Positions 38,465-48,100 of a stretch of DNA of 50,403 nucleotides are shown in pieces. This stretch comes from Candidatus Daviesbacteria bacterium. Lineage in GTDB: Bacteria; Patescibacteriota; Microgenomatia; Daviesbacterales; UBA10151. Position numbers and translations under genes: made by a program. The notes beneath the pieces were generated by a model. The model worked only from the letters and a program-made list of their open reading frames with translations, did no database searches and was not told the DNA's origin. Within the stretch, counting starts at the first letter, position 1; every line of letters begins with the position of its first letter. The stretch covers positions 1-50,403 of the forward strand of contig JACOXH010000004.1 of the NCBI GenBank assembly GCA_016176415.1. The letters are read 5' to 3'.

Positions 38465-39435
38465 AAAAACTTATAATTTTTATAGCACTTATAATACTTA
38501 TCTTTTTTCTGGCCAGAGGTTGGTGGAGCAGGCAATTAAATCCGGTTTCTCAAGACACATCAACTGGGGGCGCCTCCGGCACTAAAGTATTTGTAGTGGC
38601 AAAGGGAGCAGGGGTTTCTGAGATTGCCAAAAAATTAAAAGAAGATAATTTAATCAGGTCGGAGCTAGTTTTTAAACTTTATGTGAGACAAAATAATCTT
38701 ACTGATAAACTGCAGGCAGGTTCATATAAGTTATCCCCTGCTATGTCTACACAGGAAATTTTAAAAACCTTGCAATCCGGTAGTGAGGATGTTTGGGTTA
38801 CTTTAATAGAGGGTTGGAGAGTGGAGGAGATGGCAGAAGAGATAAGTTCAAAGTTCAAAGTTCAAAGTTCAAAGTTTTTGGAAAATGCAAAAGAGGGATA
38901 TATGTTTCCGGATACTTACTTATTTCCTAAAGAAGCCACAGTGGAATATATTACGGATACTTTAAAAAACACTTTTGATACCCGTTTAACAGATGATTTG
39001 AAAGCAAAAATTAAATCCAAAGGACTTACAGTAGAACAGGGAGTAATTTTGGCATCAATTGTGGAACGGGAGGGAAGGTCTGATAATGTCAGGAAAATGA
39101 TAGCATCAATACTTTTAAAAAGATTTAATATTGACATGGTTTTAAATGCTGATGCTACTATCCAATATGCTTTAGGGTATCAAAATGAGGAAAAAAGCTG
39201 GTGGAAAAGACACTTAAGTAGAGAAGATTTAAAAGTAGAATCCCCTTATAATACTTATTTGTATATTGGTTTACCTCCCAAACCGATTGCCAATCCCTCG
39301 CTATCTTCTCTTCAGGCAGTAGGGAATGCAGACCCTTCTACGCCTTACCTTTATTACTACCATGATTCAAAAGGGAATTCATATTATGGTAAAACCTTAG
39401 AAGAGCACAACAAAAACGTTGCCACTTACCCCTGA
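38461..39435 (+). CDS. mltG: MltG-type endolytic transglycosylase
   Basis: 324 aa. Cuts nascent glycan strands at the membrane. Membrane helix at residues 2-20, LysM-like domain (about 40-105: AGVSEIAKKLKEDNLIRSELVFKLYVRQ), then the YceG core with the catalytic Glu in LASIVEREGRSDNVRKMIASILLKRFN and ADATIQYALG, ESPYNTYLYIGLPPKPIANPSL. In between lies a perfect 4x TTCAAAG repeat (38847-38874) that codes SSKFKVQSSKF; loss or gain of one unit would shift the frame. Overlaps both neighbours (ruvX, 4 nt; Nudix gene, 1 nt). Confidence 0.92.
   Translation: MKKLIIFIALIILIFFLARGWWSRQLNPVSQDTSTGGASGTKVFVVAKGAGVSEIAKKLKEDNLIRSELVFKLYVRQNNLTDKLQAGSYKLSPAMSTQEILKTLQSGSEDVWVTLIEGWRVEEMAEEISSKFKVQSSKFLENAKEGYMFPDTYLFPKEATVEYITDTLKNTFDTRLTDDLKAKIKSKGLTVEQGVILASIVEREGRSDNVRKMIASILLKRFNIDMVLNADATIQYALGYQNEEKSWWKRHLSREDLKVESPYNTYLYIGLPPKPIANPSLSSLQAVGNADPSTPYLYYYHDSKGNSYYGKTLEEHNKNVATYP
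38847..38874 (+). repeat. Perfect 4x TTCAAAG tandem repeat inside mltG
   Basis: Four exact copies of the 7-mer TTCAAAG. The unit is not a multiple of 3, so gain or loss of one copy frameshifts mltG before its catalytic core. Confidence 0.85.
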
Positions 39436-39881
39436 TGAAGAAACATTTTACAGCAACTGCGTATATAGCTGCCAAAATTAACGGTGAGTTTAGAGTGTTG
39501 CTGCATAGACACAAAAAACTTAATCTTTGGCTGGGGATTGGCGGACACATAGAGAAAGATGAAAATCCTGTTGAAGCAGTAATCAGAGAAATAAAAGAGG
39601 AAACTTGTTTGGAGGTTGCCCTTATTGGGGATAAACTATTTAAAGTCGATGATGTGGAAGAGTTGATTAGGCCAGTTGCTTTACTGGAGGAGCACTTGCC
39701 TCCATACAAAAGTGAACCGGCTCACTATCATATAGATTTAATTTATTTTGCTATTTGCAAAAATCCCCAAAAAATAAAAATGGCAGAAGAATTTAATTGG
39801 TTTTCCAAAAAAGATTTACAAAAATTAAAACTTGAAAAAGAGGTGAGATATTTGATTGAAAAACTGTTTAAATATGTTTAA
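39435..39881 (+). CDS. Nudix hydrolase
   Basis: 148 aa. Nudix hydrolases cut nucleoside diphosphates linked to another group. The Nudix box GHIEKDENPVEAVIREIKEETCLEV (residues about 37-61) keeps the G-x5-E-x7-REUxEE pattern; the Gly usually found after EE(x) is Cys here. HRHKKLNLWLGIGG and DLIYFAICKNP complete the fold. Substrate is not predictable. The start overlaps the mltG stop (TGATG) and its end overlaps the riboflavin kinase start by 8 nt. Confidence 0.9.
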   Translation: MKKHFTATAYIAAKINGEFRVLLHRHKKLNLWLGIGGHIEKDENPVEAVIREIKEETCLEVALIGDKLFKVDDVEELIRPVALLEEHLPPYKSEPAHYHIDLIYFAICKNPQKIKMAEEFNWFSKKDLQKLKLEKEVRYLIEKLFKYV

Positions 39882-40242
39882 ATTCTGGGGTAAAGTCAGA
39901 AGTCATAATAAAAGGGGGAAAACTTTGGGGTTTCCTACAGCTAATGTTAATTTATACAAAAAAATTCCTGAAGGAGTATATATTTCCAAAACAAAAATTT
40001 CTGAAAAACTATACCCCTCGCTGACTTTTATAGGTACTGCAAAAACTTTTGGAGAGAAAAGATATCATGCTGAAACATATATTTTGGATTTTGATAAAAA
40101 TATCTACGATAAGTGGATTTCTGTAAAACTTTTAAAAAAAATCCGCAGCAATCAAAAATTTAATTCTGTAAATGATCTTATAAAACAGATGAAGAAAGAT
40201 GAAGTTAACGCGAGAAAATTTTTTAACAAAAAGACAACCTAG
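39874..40242 (+). CDS. Single-domain riboflavin kinase
   Basis: 122 aa from the ATG at 39874. Corresponds to the flavokinase half of RibF: FWGKVRSHNKRGKTLGFPTANVNLYKKIPEGVY holds the G-x-V and GFPTAN nucleotide-flavin loop, and AETYILDFDKNIYDKWISVKLLKKIR the strands before the end. It lacks the N-terminal FAD synthetase domain, so it would make FMN only. The family core Glu in the AE-x-hydrophobic strand (HAETYIL) is present. Last of the ruvX-mltG-Nudix run. Confidence 0.82.
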   Translation: MFKFWGKVRSHNKRGKTLGFPTANVNLYKKIPEGVYISKTKISEKLYPSLTFIGTAKTFGEKRYHAETYILDFDKNIYDKWISVKLLKKIRSNQKFNSVNDLIKQMKKDEVNARKFFNKKTT

Positions 40243-40252
40243 CCTCTAATTA

Positions 40253-40283
40253 TTGACACAATTGTAAGAATGTGTCTTACTGA
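40253..40283 (+). promoter_or_regulatory. Promoter with a palindromic operator, cohesin gene
   Basis: TTGACA (40253-40258) is followed at 19 nt by TACTGA (40278-40283), which is 6 nt before the ATG. GACACA (40255-40260) and TGTGTC (40271-40276) are perfect 6-bp arms 10 nt apart, overlapping the -35 and the spacer, so a regulator site is plausible. Confidence 0.45.
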
Positions 40284-40289
40284 TATTAC

Positions 40290-41600
40290 ATGCTCAAATT
40301 AGACCAGCGTGGCATTGTTGCCCAGGCTTTAATCTTAATCCTCCTTATTTTAGGAGCAGTAGTAGGAGTGTATTTGGTCCAAAACAGGACTAATTTATTT
40401 CCCAAAGCCGGTGGTTCTGCTCCTCTAGGCCCTGAAACAAGTTTTAGTTTGCTTGGTCCCAATGATTGTCCGGGATTTTTTGTTTGTACCATGCAGTACA
40501 TTTTCCCTCCCGATAAAGGAGAGGAATTTGAGGTTAAATTATTTGCCCGTTCAGATATAGAAGAAGCAAACCTTTTTACTGCCAAAATGGATTTCCCAAA
40601 AGACTTGGTAGAAGTAAAAGAGATTAAGACAAAGGATAGTTTTATTAAAAACTGGGTGGAAGAATACTATGATAATAGTACAGGAAAGATCAGTCTTTCC
40701 GGAGGAGTGCCTAATCCTGGATACAAAACCCAATTAGGGCAGCCTAGCAGTTTGGTGGCTGTTATAGTATTTGAAGCCAAAGCATTAGGAAAAGGAGCGC
40801 TATCTTTAACTGATGATTCAGCCATTTACTCCAATTTAAACAATATCAATATTTTAACCATTAAAAGAAATTATGGTATTTCTATAGAGATGGATCCTCA
40901 ACCCACACCAGTTGCCTCACCAAGTAGTTGTTCAGAGAATTTAGCTTTTAAAAAACCAGTAACCTCAAGTGGTTACTGGGAAGATGGAAAGCCAGAAAGA
41001 GCTGTTGATGGAGATTTGGGAACAGCATGGAGAACAAATAGGTCTACTGGAGCATGGCTTACGGTAGATTTGGCAAACAATACAAATAATGTATTAAACA
41101 TTGGTCGGGTTAAATTAATCTGGTTATGGGATGACCGTTTTGGTAGTCAAGCTACCAGTAAAATAGAGGTCAGTACAGACGGCAAAAACTGGACTGATGT
41201 AGCCACAACCACCTTAACTAAAGCTACTAATGAAAGAGAAATGCAAACTCTGGATTTTCCTTCCGTGTCTGCACGCTATGTCAGGTTTTATGGAGAGCAG
41301 TGGAATGGCGGTTGGGCTGATATGCAGACATTCGAAGTTTACAGTGCTGGGTGTCAGCAAAGCCCTTCCCCCACTCCCACATTAATCCCCAAACCTAAGG
41401 ATAAAGGTGATGGGAATAAAGATGGAAAAATAAACTTAATAGATATGTCTGTACTTCACACTGATTGGAATATAGATAAAGATATAAAGAAAACAATCAG
41501 GGAAGGAATAGATATGAATAATGATGGACTGATTAACACTGCAGACTTTGCAGCGTTAAGGCAACTGCTTCAAGATCTTAAAGTCATCAAAGTAAAATAA
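40290..41600 (+). CDS. Cohesin-discoidin-dockerin surface protein
   Basis: 436 aa. Hydrophobic N-terminal signal/anchor (about residues 8-30), a cohesin-like beta domain (about 60-200: EEFEVKLFARSD, TAKMDFPKDLVEV, LVAVIVFEAKALGKGALSL), a Ser/Pro break, an F5/8 type C (discoidin) carbohydrate-binding domain (about 213-352: NLAFKKPVTSSGYWEDGKPERAVDGDLGTAWRT, ARYVRFYGEQWNGG), a Pro-rich linker and a dockerin-like double calcium loop (about 373-430: DGNKDGKINLIDMSVL and DMNNDGLINTADFAAL). Cohesin and dockerin bind one another in cellulosomes, so this protein could polymerise with itself or take up dockerin proteins such as the one at 5762. Exported. Confidence 0.85.
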   Translation: MLKLDQRGIVAQALILILLILGAVVGVYLVQNRTNLFPKAGGSAPLGPETSFSLLGPNDCPGFFVCTMQYIFPPDKGEEFEVKLFARSDIEEANLFTAKMDFPKDLVEVKEIKTKDSFIKNWVEEYYDNSTGKISLSGGVPNPGYKTQLGQPSSLVAVIVFEAKALGKGALSLTDDSAIYSNLNNINILTIKRNYGISIEMDPQPTPVASPSSCSENLAFKKPVTSSGYWEDGKPERAVDGDLGTAWRTNRSTGAWLTVDLANNTNNVLNIGRVKLIWLWDDRFGSQATSKIEVSTDGKNWTDVATTTLTKATNEREMQTLDFPSVSARYVRFYGEQWNGGWADMQTFEVYSAGCQQSPSPTPTLIPKPKDKGDGNKDGKINLIDMSVLHTDWNIDKDIKKTIREGIDMNNDGLINTADFAALRQLLQDLKVIKVK

Positions 41601-41623
41601 TCTTTAAAAACCTGTTTGACCTC

Positions 41624-41652
41624 TTGACGAAACCGTATTTTTATGGTAAATT
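41624..41652 (+). promoter_or_regulatory. rpoBC promoter
   Basis: TTGACG (41624-41629), 17-nt spacer, TAAATT (41647-41652). Transcription would start near 41659, about 75 nt before rpoB. Confidence 0.75.
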
Positions 41653-41675
41653 AGGTTCAATTCAATAAAAAAAGC

Positions 41676-41705
41676 GGAGGCGTACGTTAACGTATGCTTC
41701 CTTTT
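41676..41705 (+). terminator. Terminator-like hairpin in the rpoB leader
   Basis: An 11-bp stem (41676-41686 with 41691-41701, two G-T pairs) around TTAA, followed by TTTT (41702-41705). It lies about 17 nt after the predicted transcription start and 28 nt before the rpoB ATG at 41734, so an attenuator for rpoBC-rpsLG is likely. The T-run is short, so strength is uncertain. Confidence 0.6.
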
Positions 41706-41733
41706 GTTGATTCTGTCCCAAGGCCATCTACAA

Positions 41734-44700
41734 ATGTCAGAAAATACTAGTTTAACTATACAAAATACACGTAAACACTGGTCTAAAGCGCCATCTTTAG
41801 TTCCTGAATTAAATTTAATCCAAATTCAGCTTGACTCATATAACTGGTTCCTTCAAACAGGAATTAAAGAAGTCCTCGAAGAGATTTCTCCTGTAGAAGA
41901 TTTCACAGGAAAAAACTGGACCCTTGAACTAGGGTCCTTTTATTTTGGCAAATCCAAATACACTTCAGAGCAAGCCAGAGAAAAGGGCGTCACATATGAC
42001 GCCCCTTTAAAAATTGAGGCAATTTTAACCAACAAGCAAACAGGTCAAAGATACAAGCAGGATGTCTTTTTGGGAGATATTCCTCAAATGACTGATAAAG
42101 GTACTTTTATTATCAACGGGGTGGAAAGAGTAATCATTAATCAGTTGGTCCGTTCCCCCGGAGTTTTCTTTCAGGCCAGTGATGATCCTATTACCGGAAA
42201 AAGATTGTATTCTGCAGAAATCCGTCCTTACAGGGGTTCATGGCTGGAATTTTCTGTCACCCGCGGCGGAGTCTTAACTGCCAAAATTGACCGCAGGAGA
42301 AAATTTGCTGCCACTACCCTGCTTAGGGCTTTAGGTTTTTCAGACAATGAACAAATTAAAGAATTATTTAAAGATGTGGACACTGGTGAAGAGAGGTTTA
42401 CCTCCGAAGGAGGGAATTCATTCATTGAAAACACTCTTTTAAAAGACCCCACAGCCAATACTGATGAAGCTTTGCTGGAGATTTTCAGAAAAATGAGACC
42501 GGGTGATCCGGTCGTTTTGGATAATGCCAAAGCTTTACTTGAGGGGATGTTTTTCAATGCCCGCCGCTACAACTTGATTAAAGTAGGCAGATACAAGATT
42601 AACAAAAGATTGGGTCTTGATATCCCCAACACTCCTGAAAATTGGATTTTGACAAAAGAAGATGTAGTTGCCACCTTGAAATATTTAATAAACTTAAGTT
42701 TGGGTGAAGGGAAATTAGATGATATTGACCATCTGGCAAACAGAAGAGTCAGATGCGCAGGAGAATTAGTTCAGCAGAATGCTTTCAGGATCGGAGTTTT
42801 GAGGCTGGAAAGAATTATTAAAGAAAGAATGTCCCTTACAGCTGCAGATCAGGAAGTGTCAGCAGGAGGTTTGATTAATGCTAAACCTGTGATTGCTGCA
42901 ATTAATGAATTCTTCCGTTCCTCACAACTGTCTTCTATTTTAGATCAGGTCAATCCTTTATCAGAATTGGATCATTTAAGAAGACTTTCTGTAATGGGTG
43001 CAGGCGGGATTACCCGCGATAGAGCCAGCTTTTCTGTCCGCGACATTAATCACTCTCAATACGGCAGAATTGATCCTATCAGAAGCCCGGAAGGTCAAAA
43101 TATTGGTCTTGTTACTTACCTTGCTTTATACGCCAAAATTAATGAATACGGCTTTTTGGAAACTCCATACAGAAAAGTGGTACTGGATAAGGGTAAGCCG
43201 CGGGTAACCGGGGAAATGGTTTATTTTACTGCTGATGATGAAGAAGATTTTCATATCACAGAAGCCACAGTCAGCGTTGATGAGAAAGGCTATATTTTAG
43301 ACGAGAGAGTTCCTACCCGTATCGCAGGTACTTTTTATGAAGGGCCTGCCAAGGATATTTCTCTAATTGATATATCTCCGCAACAGATTTTTGGAACTTC
43401 AGCTTCTCTGATTCCATTCCTGGCCAATGATGATGCCAACAGAGCTTTGATGGGAACTCAAATGCAGTGTCAGGCAGTGCCCCTTCTCCGTCCTTCTGCT
43501 CCAATAGTGGGAACAGGAATGGAAAGAGTAGTGGCGGATAATATGGGTAGGGTGGTCAGAGCTCCTGAAGACGGCGTTGTCAAAGAAGTAGACGGCAGAA
43601 AGTTGGTACTTAAAACCAAAAAAGATGAAATAAAATATGAAATCAAAAAGTTTGTTCATTCCCCTCAGGGAACTTGTTATTCTCAAAAACCGGTGGTTAC
43701 CAGCGGAACAAAGGTAAAAAAAGGTGACTTGTTAATTGACGGAGCAGCTTGTGAAAACGGAGAATTGGCTTTGGGACAAAACCTGCTGATTGCTTACATG
43801 AGCTTTGAAGGCTTGGGTTATGAAGACGCTATTGTTATTTCTGACCGTTTGGTAAAAGAAGATGTCTTAACTTCAGTTCATATTGAAGAATATGAAGTTG
43901 ATGTGGTGGAAACCAAGCTTGGTCCTGAAGAGTTAACCCGCGATATTCCCAATGTTTCTGAAGATGCTTTGGTAAATCTGGACGATACGGGTATTATCAG
44001 AATCGGAGCAGAGGTAGGACCAAATGATATTTTGGTAGGAAAAGTTCAGCCAAAAGGCGAAACAGAATTAACTGCTGAAGAAAGATTACTGAGAGCTATT
44101 TTTGGAGAAAAAGCCAAAGAAGTAAGAGATACGTCACTCCGGATTCCTCACGGAGAAAGAGGCACAGTTATTGGCATACAGATTTTATCAAGAGATGAAG
44201 GTGATGAGCTTGATACAGGAACTTTGATGAGAATCAAAGTCAAAGTAGCTCAGATGAGAAAAGTGACTGAAGGAGATAAATTGGCAGGAAGACACGGAAA
44301 CAAAGGAGTTATCTCCAGAATCGTGCCTGCCTCAGATATGCCTTATTTGGCAGACGGAACACCGGTCGATATTATTATTTCTCCTTTGTCAGTTTTGTCC
44401 AGAATGAATTTAGGGCAATTGCTGGAAACTCATTGGGGCTTTGCAGCGGCCAAATTAGGGTATAAAATAGCAGCACCTGTCTTTGAAAAAGTTCCTGAAG
44501 ATAGATTAATTGAGGAACTGAAAAAAGCAGGTTTGCCTGTTGAAGGAAAAGTTGCTCTGTTCGACGGTAGAACAGGAGAGTCTTTTGCCAATAATATTGT
44601 GGTCGGCAGAAACTATATCTTAAAGCTGATTCATATGGTGGAAGAGAAGATCCATGCCCGCTCCACAGGACCTTACTCTTTGGTTACCCAACAGCCTTTG

Positions 44701-45123
44701 GGAGGAAAAGCCCAAATGGGAGGACAAAGATTGGGAGAGATGGAAGTTTGGGCGCTGGAAGCATACGGGGCAGCTCATATCTTACAGGAAATGCTCACTA
44801 TCAAATCAGATGATGTGGTAGGACGCGCCAAAGCTTTTGAGGCAATTGTAAAAGGAATTGATATTCCTCAGGCTTTGATTCCTGAATCCTTTAAGGTATT
44901 GGTAAAAGAGCTTCAGGCTTTGGGGTTGTCAGTTGAGACATTGGGAGCCAAGGTAATTGAAGAGCAGGAAGCAGAAGAAAAACCTGAAGTAGCAACTGAA
45001 GTAGCCCAACTGGAAGAAGCTTTGGATATGAAAGAAACTGCAGGAGAGTCAGAATTAGAGGCTCCTGAAAGCTCTTTTGAAATAGTTGATGCAAGTGAAG
45101 AAATGGAAAAAGAACAAAAGTAA
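41734..45123 (+). CDS. rpoB: RNA polymerase beta subunit
   Basis: 1129 aa from the ATG at 41734; an upstream in-frame TTG at 41704 falls in the terminator-like hairpin. Protrusion, lobes and fork are recognisable: INGVERVIINQLVRSPGVFF, LSSILDQVNPLSELDHLRRLSVMGAGGI, the rifampicin region RISPIRSPEGQNIGLVTYLA-like stretch (SQYGRIDPIRSPEGQNIGL), GDKLAGRHGNKGVIS and GEMEVWALEAYGAA. Shorter than E. coli (1342 aa), without the large lineage insertions. The last 60 residues are an acidic disordered tail. rpoC follows after 12 nt. Confidence 0.98.
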   Translation: MSENTSLTIQNTRKHWSKAPSLVPELNLIQIQLDSYNWFLQTGIKEVLEEISPVEDFTGKNWTLELGSFYFGKSKYTSEQAREKGVTYDAPLKIEAILTNKQTGQRYKQDVFLGDIPQMTDKGTFIINGVERVIINQLVRSPGVFFQASDDPITGKRLYSAEIRPYRGSWLEFSVTRGGVLTAKIDRRRKFAATTLLRALGFSDNEQIKELFKDVDTGEERFTSEGGNSFIENTLLKDPTANTDEALLEIFRKMRPGDPVVLDNAKALLEGMFFNARRYNLIKVGRYKINKRLGLDIPNTPENWILTKEDVVATLKYLINLSLGEGKLDDIDHLANRRVRCAGELVQQNAFRIGVLRLERIIKERMSLTAADQEVSAGGLINAKPVIAAINEFFRSSQLSSILDQVNPLSELDHLRRLSVMGAGGITRDRASFSVRDINHSQYGRIDPIRSPEGQNIGLVTYLALYAKINEYGFLETPYRKVVLDKGKPRVTGEMVYFTADDEEDFHITEATVSVDEKGYILDERVPTRIAGTFYEGPAKDISLIDISPQQIFGTSASLIPFLANDDANRALMGTQMQCQAVPLLRPSAPIVGTGMERVVADNMGRVVRAPEDGVVKEVDGRKLVLKTKKDEIKYEIKKFVHSPQGTCYSQKPVVTSGTKVKKGDLLIDGAACENGELALGQNLLIAYMSFEGLGYEDAIVISDRLVKEDVLTSVHIEEYEVDVVETKLGPEELTRDIPNVSEDALVNLDDTGIIRIGAEVGPNDILVGKVQPKGETELTAEERLLRAIFGEKAKEVRDTSLRIPHGERGTVIGIQILSRDEGDELDTGTLMRIKVKVAQMRKVTEGDKLAGRHGNKGVISRIVPASDMPYLADGTPVDIIISPLSVLSRMNLGQLLETHWGFAAAKLGYKIAAPVFEKVPEDRLIEELKKAGLPVEGKVALFDGRTGESFANNIVVGRNYILKLIHMVEEKIHARSTGPYSLVTQQPLGGKAQMGGQRLGEMEVWALEAYGAAHILQEMLTIKSDDVVGRAKAFEAIVKGIDIPQALIPESFKVLVKELQALGLSVETLGAKVIEEQEAEEKPEVATEVAQLEEALDMKETAGESELEAPESSFEIVDASEEMEKEQK

Positions 45124-45135
45124 GAGTAAAAAATT

Positions 45136-48100
45136 ATGAACGACTTACTGGATTTTGAATCATTAAGACTTACAGTAGCCAGCGCGGAACAAATCCGCAG
45201 CTGGTCTTTTGGTGAGGTTACCAAGCCTGAAACTATTAATTACAGAACATTGAAGGCTGAAAAAGACGGGTTATTTTCTGAAAACATCTTTGGTCCAACC
45301 AAAGATTATGAATGTTACTGTGGTAAATACAAAAGAATAAGATTCAGAGGAGTGATTTGCGATAAGTGTGGCGTTGAGGTAACCCAATCCAAAGTCAGAA
45401 GGGAAAGAATGGGTCATATCAACCTGGCTTCGCCTGTGGCTCACAGCTGGTTTGTTAAAGGCGCTCCTTCAAAACTGTCTTTAATACTGGATATTTCTCC
45501 AAAAAATATGGAAGCTGTAATCTACTTTGCCTCATATTTGGCTATCAATATTGATCCTGCCGGCAAAACTGCAGCTTTAGAAAAGTTGGAGAAAGATTTG
45601 CAGGAAAAAATTGCTGCTTCAAAAGAGGCTTCAGAGAAAAACATTAAGGGTATGGAGGATATGCTTAAAAAAGACCTGGGAGGTTTGAAGAAAAAGATGG
45701 AAAAAGAAAAATTCGAACTGGAAGTACAGGAACAGGAGCTTAAAGCCAGAGCTGAAATTCAGAAACTAAGAGATGCTTTGGTAGGGGAAATGACTGCTTT
45801 GGAAGGGATTTATAAAGCAGTGTCTGATTTAGTTAAATCTGTTACACCTTTGAAACTTTTATCTGAAGAAGAATATTCAAAACTGGCAGAATACGGTGTT
45901 TCTGATTTTGTCACAGTGGGCATGGGGGCAGAGGCATTTTTGGAAGTTTTGGAAAAACTGGAACTGGATAAATTATCTGCTAATTTGCGCGACGAAGTGA
46001 GGAAGTCTACAGGTCAAAAACACATTAAAGCCACAAAGAGGCTGCGTGTGATCGAAGGTATGAGGTCTTCTGGTATATCTCCTGCCTGGTTAGTTTTGCG
46101 TGTTTTGCCGGTATTGCCTCCTGATTTACGTCCGATGGTTCAGCTTCCGGGAGGTAGATTTGCCACCTCTGACTTAAATGACCTTTACAGAAGAGTGATT
46201 AATAGAAACAACCGCTTGAACAGATTGATTAACCTGGGCGCTCCTGAAATCATTTTAAGAAATGAAAAAAGAATGCTGCAGGAAGCGGTTGATAGCTTGA
46301 TTGACGCTACCTCCAGAACCTCCAGAAGAGGCGGACCGGTTGCAACTCATGTTTTAAGGTCGCTTTCTGATATGTTAAGGGGTAAACAGGGAAGATTCAG
46401 ACAGAATTTGCTGGGTAAAAGAGTAGACTACTCAGGAAGATCTGTTATTGTGGTGGGTCCGAAATTAAAATTGGATCAGGTAGGTTTGCCAAAAGAAATG
46501 GCTCTGGAAATGTTTAAACCTTTTGTGCTGCGCGAAATGATTGCCAGAGGATTGGCTTCAAATGTCAAAGGCGCAAAAAATGTATTGGAACTCCGTCCTT
46601 CAGAAGTCTGGGATATTTTGGAAGAGATTATTACCGGTCACCCGATTTTGATCAACCGCGCGCCAACTTTGCACAGATTAGGTATTCAGGCTTTCTTCCC
46701 TGTATTGGTAGATGGCAATGCTATTCAGATTCACCCTTGTATTTGTGCCGGATTCAACGCTGATTTTGACGGAGATCAAATGGCTGTTCATGTGCCTTTG
46801 TCAGGTAAGGCGCAGGAAGAGGCTAAGAATTTGATGCGTGCCAAAGAAAACATTTTTGGACCCGCCAATGCGCAGCCGATTACTGTGCCTAATAGAGAGA
46901 TGGCTTTGGGTTGTTACTATATTACTTACATGGAAGAGCCGCAGGAGGGTGAGGAGCCTCACTTGTTTGTTGAACCGGAAGATGCAATAAGAGCTTATAA
47001 TTTCCGCCAGATTAGCGTGCAGGAGCCAATCAGAGTTAAGATAAAAGGGGAAATAATCAGAACTTCTGTAGGAAGAATTATCTTCAATAAAGTTGTACCT
47101 GCTCAGATGGGTTTCCTGAACACTGTTATTAAAGGCATAACCATCCGCGACATCATCTTAAAAGCCATGGAAACTTTAGGTAAAGATGAGGCAGCGAACT
47201 TGATAGACAATATTAAAGGTGTAGGTTTTTGGGGTGCAACCATTGCCGGTATTTCCATCTCCATCTTTGATGCCAAAGTAGTGCCTGATAAGCAAAAATA
47301 TCTTGATGAAGCAGAAAAGGAAATTGAAAAAATTGAAGCTAATACCGCCAAAGGTTTAATCACCCCACAGGAAAAATCACAACTTTCACAAATGGTCTGG
47401 ATCAAAACTACTGAAGAGCTGGCTAATGCCACCTGGGATTATTTGGGAATGAGAAACCCCATCAGAATGATGGTTGAGGCAGGGGCCCGTGGTTCAAGAG
47501 ATCAGGCCAAACAGCTTTCTGCCATGAGAGGTTTATCTACAGATCCGACAGGAAAGATTGTGGAGCTGCCGACAAAGTCAAATTACAGACAGGGGTTATC
47601 TGTGTTTGAGTACTTTACTTCAGCCAGAGGTGCCAGAAAAGGTGTGGCTGATAAGGCTTTGAAAACTGCAGATGCAGGGTATTTGACCAGAAGATTGGTA
47701 GATGTGGCTCATGATGTGATAATCAGAATGGAGGACTGCGGAACTAACGAGTCTTTGGAGTATGATTTATCTAAAAACAGTTTTACTACTGCCAGAGAGA
47801 AGCTGTTAGGCAGAGTAGTGGCAGAAAATGTAACTGAGCCAAAAAGCAGGAAATTAGTTGTTAAAAAAGGTACTGTTTTAACAGAAGAGTTAATTAGCCA
47901 GATACTCAAAGCCGGAGTAGTTGAAGTCAGCGCGCGTTCACCTTTGACTTGTGAGGCAAGATACGGAATTTGTTCTACCTGTTATGGTTTTGATTTAACT
48001 ACCAGGCGATTGGTGGCAATAGGTACCCCGGTGGGGGTGGTGGCTGCGCAGGCAATTGGAGAACCGGGGACACAGCTGACCATGCGTACTTTCCATACCG

